Of a DNA stretch of 64,000 nucleotides, positions 62,729 through 64,000 are shown piece by piece (position 1 is the stretch's first letter; each line of letters starts with the position of its first letter). The stretch lies in contig JBLGCB010000001.1 of NCBI GenBank assembly GCA_047617105.1, positions 1 through 64,000 of the forward strand, given 5' to 3'. Source of the stretch: JABSOG01 sp047617105 (GTDB lineage: Bacteria; Pseudomonadota; Gammaproteobacteria; Enterobacterales; Alteromonadaceae). Below the pieces are notes generated by a model. That model searched no databases. It saw only the letters and a list, made by a program, of their open reading frames with translations, and was not told the origin of the DNA. A program made the position numbers and the translations under genes.

Positions 62729-62740
62729 CTGGTTAACCAG
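62729..62740. promoter_or_regulatory. palindrome CTGGTTAACCAG upstream of pfaA (site 2)
   Basis: A perfect 12-base palindrome with the same arms as the 62501-62514 site (CTGGT-N2-ACCAG), 227 bases further upstream. Repetition of the same dyad in one non-coding stretch supports a shared regulator. Confidence 0.55.
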
Positions 62741-62905
62741 TGTGCACAATCGGCGATCTACTCCGACCAGTTGGCAACAACGAGGAAAAATGCTTATTTA
62801 TGGGGAACGCTACAAGTTTTAATTCTGTCTACGTGGGGCTATTAATCTTTTGATAATCAATAAGTTACAGGTTATTTTTAGCTTTTTATCGAGTGCAGAT
62901 TTCAC

Positions 62906-62946
62906 GCTACAGGTGTACGCTGACTCATGCTACACTTGTACGCTGA
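62906..62946. promoter_or_regulatory. FabR-like double site upstream of pfaA
   Basis: Two 18-base units, GCTACA-nn-TGTACGCTGA, at 62906-62923 and 62929-62946, with a 23-base period. On the minus strand each begins AGCGTACA and continues into TGTAGC, close to the AGCGTACA...TGTACGCT operator of the unsaturated-fatty-acid repressor FabR as I recall it. A third half-site CGCTACAAG lies near 62806-62814. TTGAAA is found just upstream on the minus strand (about 62957). Confidence 0.5.
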
Positions 62947-62998
62947 TTTTGTTTCAAGAGATGAATAATAGCAGTTTTTTGCAGGATGTTCGGAGTGT

Positions 62999-63424
62999 TT
63001 ATCGGGGTTTTTCTACAACAGATTCTAATTTATCGAGTCTATAACTGTTTATTGCCAATTTTGTCGCCAGTTTATTGATATCCTCTTTGGTGGCCATAGT
63101 ACTTTGCATGGTATTCACTGACAAGATCAGCGCATCGAGCTTGGCACCAACCTTATCAAACTTTACATCCATTTCAGCTTTCGTCGCCAGTGTCGGTATT
63201 AGCACTCTAATAGCATTCACATCCTTTTTTAAAACTCCAACATCTTGCTTCAATTCTTTAAAATCACCGGAGTGATTATTCCAGACATAAATGCAAAGGG
63301 CGATAAATAACGTAAACACGCCTCCGACAATATGTTCAAAGCTGATAAATTGTTTGGCACTCACTGGAGTGGTGCCAAGTGCACTGTCAGATATAGTATG
63401 AGTGGTGTGATTTGAAGTGGTCAT
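62999..63424 (-). CDS. small membrane-anchored coiled-coil protein, paralog 1
   Basis: 141 residues with AGGAG before the ATG. An N-terminal Thr/Ser-rich stretch leads to a single transmembrane helix (about 32-50, GGVFTLFIALCIYVW). A long heptad-rich coiled coil fills the rest (FKELKQDVGVLKKDVNAIRV to the end). The segment VSAKQFISFEHIVGG is shared with the gene next door (63466-63906), so this is a tandem duplication. It is codirectional with and directly upstream of pfaA, but a 585-base regulatory gap separates them. Function unknown; a membrane scaffold or partner is possible. Confidence 0.7.
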   Translation of the reverse strand: MTTSNHTTHTISDSALGTTPVSAKQFISFEHIVGGVFTLFIALCIYVWNNHSGDFKELKQDVGVLKKDVNAIRVLIPTLATKAEMDVKFDKVGAKLDALILSVNTMQSTMATKEDINKLATKLAINSYRLDKLESVVEKPR

Positions 63425-63465
63425 TCTTTTCTCCTAAAACTATTCGTTAAAGCTATTTCCTTTAA

Positions 63466-63906
63466 TTATTGCGCCGCAGCCTTTTCAAGCAGGGTGACTC
63501 TCTTATCAAGCTTGGCAATTGCGCGACTATTGGCGGCGACATCCTCCTTGGTCGCCATGGTGTTTTGGATGGTATTCACCGATAGAATTAACGCATCTAG
63601 CTTCTCATTCATCTTTTCACTGACAGCATCAATCTTCAGGTCCATTTTTTCAAACTTTTCATCCACTTTTTCAAACCGTGCATTCATTTCATCTTTTGTC
63701 ACTAAGGTCGGAATTATCACCCTAATGGCATTCACATCCTTCTTCAACTCTTTAAAATCAGTAGAGTGATCGTTCCAAACGAAAATACAAAGAGCGACGA
63801 AGAAAGTAAACACGCCCCCGGCAATATGTTCAAAGCTGATGAATTGTTTCTCACTCACTGGTGTGGTGCCAGAGGCGGTATGAATGGTGTGGCTGGAATC
63901 TGTCAT
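63466..63906 (-). CDS. small membrane-anchored coiled-coil protein, paralog 2
   Basis: 146 residues with AAGGG before the ATG. Same plan as its neighbour: VSEKQFISFEHIAGG, one transmembrane helix (about 28-47, GGVFTFFVALCIFVW), then a coiled coil with repeated FEKVDEKFEKMDLKIDAV heptads and the shared ALILSVNTIQNTMATKEDV. The coiled coil is a little longer and the linker before it shorter. It is 41 bases from the paralog, so they are likely one transcript. Not recognised as a named family. Confidence 0.7.
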   Translation of the reverse strand: MTDSSHTIHTASGTTPVSEKQFISFEHIAGGVFTFFVALCIFVWNDHSTDFKELKKDVNAIRVIIPTLVTKDEMNARFEKVDEKFEKMDLKIDAVSEKMNEKLDALILSVNTIQNTMATKEDVAANSRAIAKLDKRVTLLEKAAAQ

Positions 63907-64000
63907 TGTTAATACCCTTTGATAACTGATGTGCTATAAACTCTATGCGTCACAGTATAACCTGGTAAAAGGTAACATAGCAACACATAAAACTCATATA
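63907..64000. other. window end, no gene seen
   Basis: 94 bases of non-coding sequence, presumably the promoter of the coiled-coil gene pair. Confidence 0.5.

Larger units (their letters stand above)
62372..62998. other. 627-base pfaA upstream region
   Basis: Non-coding, AT-rich, with at least five separate dyad or repeat elements between 62501 and 62946 (listed individually). No gene for the usual PfaR activator is present; the next gene upstream encodes a small membrane protein in the same direction. Confidence 0.7.

Overview
The window reads as chromosomal DNA of a marine gammaproteobacterium, most likely a cold- or deep-water relative of the Shewanella, Colwellia, Moritella or Kangiella groups. 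The evidence is a complete pfaA-pfaB-pfaC-pfaD polyunsaturated fatty acid synthase cluster, secreted vibriolysin-type proteases, ToxR/CadC-like winged-helix membrane regulators, a propeller sensor kinase, and gammaproteobacterial housekeeping genes (uvrD, tmcA, arfB, gloB). I do not commit to a genus. No rRNA, tRNA, CRISPR array, insertion sequence or integrase was seen.

Layout. 1-8640: the tail of an unknown gene, an exported HEAT-repeat protein, an Atm1-type ABC exporter, an orphan propeller histidine kinase and a CtlX-type amidinohydrolase. 8674-14273: two tandem paralogous M4 metalloproteases on the minus strand, set among copies of a dispersed repeat. 14853-18805: arfB, then a small accessory block with an AAA ATPase plus a probable PD-(D/E)XK nuclease, and a divergent patatin phospholipase. 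18809-31527: gloB, two winged-helix membrane regulators (one TPR, one TolB-like propeller), an Asp/Glu racemase-family protein, a tiny secreted peptide, a hybrid response-regulator/histidine kinase and a REC-GGDEF diguanylate cyclase, then uvrD. 31556-42873: tmcA, a metallophosphoesterase-STAND-TPR protein, a LysE exporter, a beta-lactamase-family hydrolase, hicAB, an N-carbamoyl amino acid hydrolase, a lipoprotein amidase and a frameshifted DUF1801 gene. 43027-44673: a convergent HNH nuclease / Dam-type methylase pair that looks like a type II restriction-modification system. 44847-62371: pfaD, pfaC, pfaB, pfaA (transcribed A to D on the minus strand). 62999-63906: two tandem membrane-anchored coiled-coil paralogs.

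How genes work together. PfaA (KS-MAT-5xACP-KR), PfaB (acyltransferase), PfaC (KS-CLF-DH-DH) and PfaD (enoyl reductase) form the de novo EPA/DHA-type synthase. The phosphopantetheinyl transferase PfaE is not in the window, and neither is the usual PfaR regulator. The 627-base stretch upstream of pfaA is rich in dyad symmetry, including a FabR-like double site and a twice-occurring CTGGTnnACCAG palindrome. This is the most regulatory-looking stretch of the window.

Candidate conflict or defence genes are scattered through 15-45 kb: the ATPase/nuclease pair, the patatin, the phosphoesterase-STAND protein, hicAB and the HNH/Dam pair. The phosphoesterase-STAND-TPR protein and the ATPase/nuclease pair are the best candidates for poorly described systems. 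All functional assignments rest on motif reading; no database search was run.
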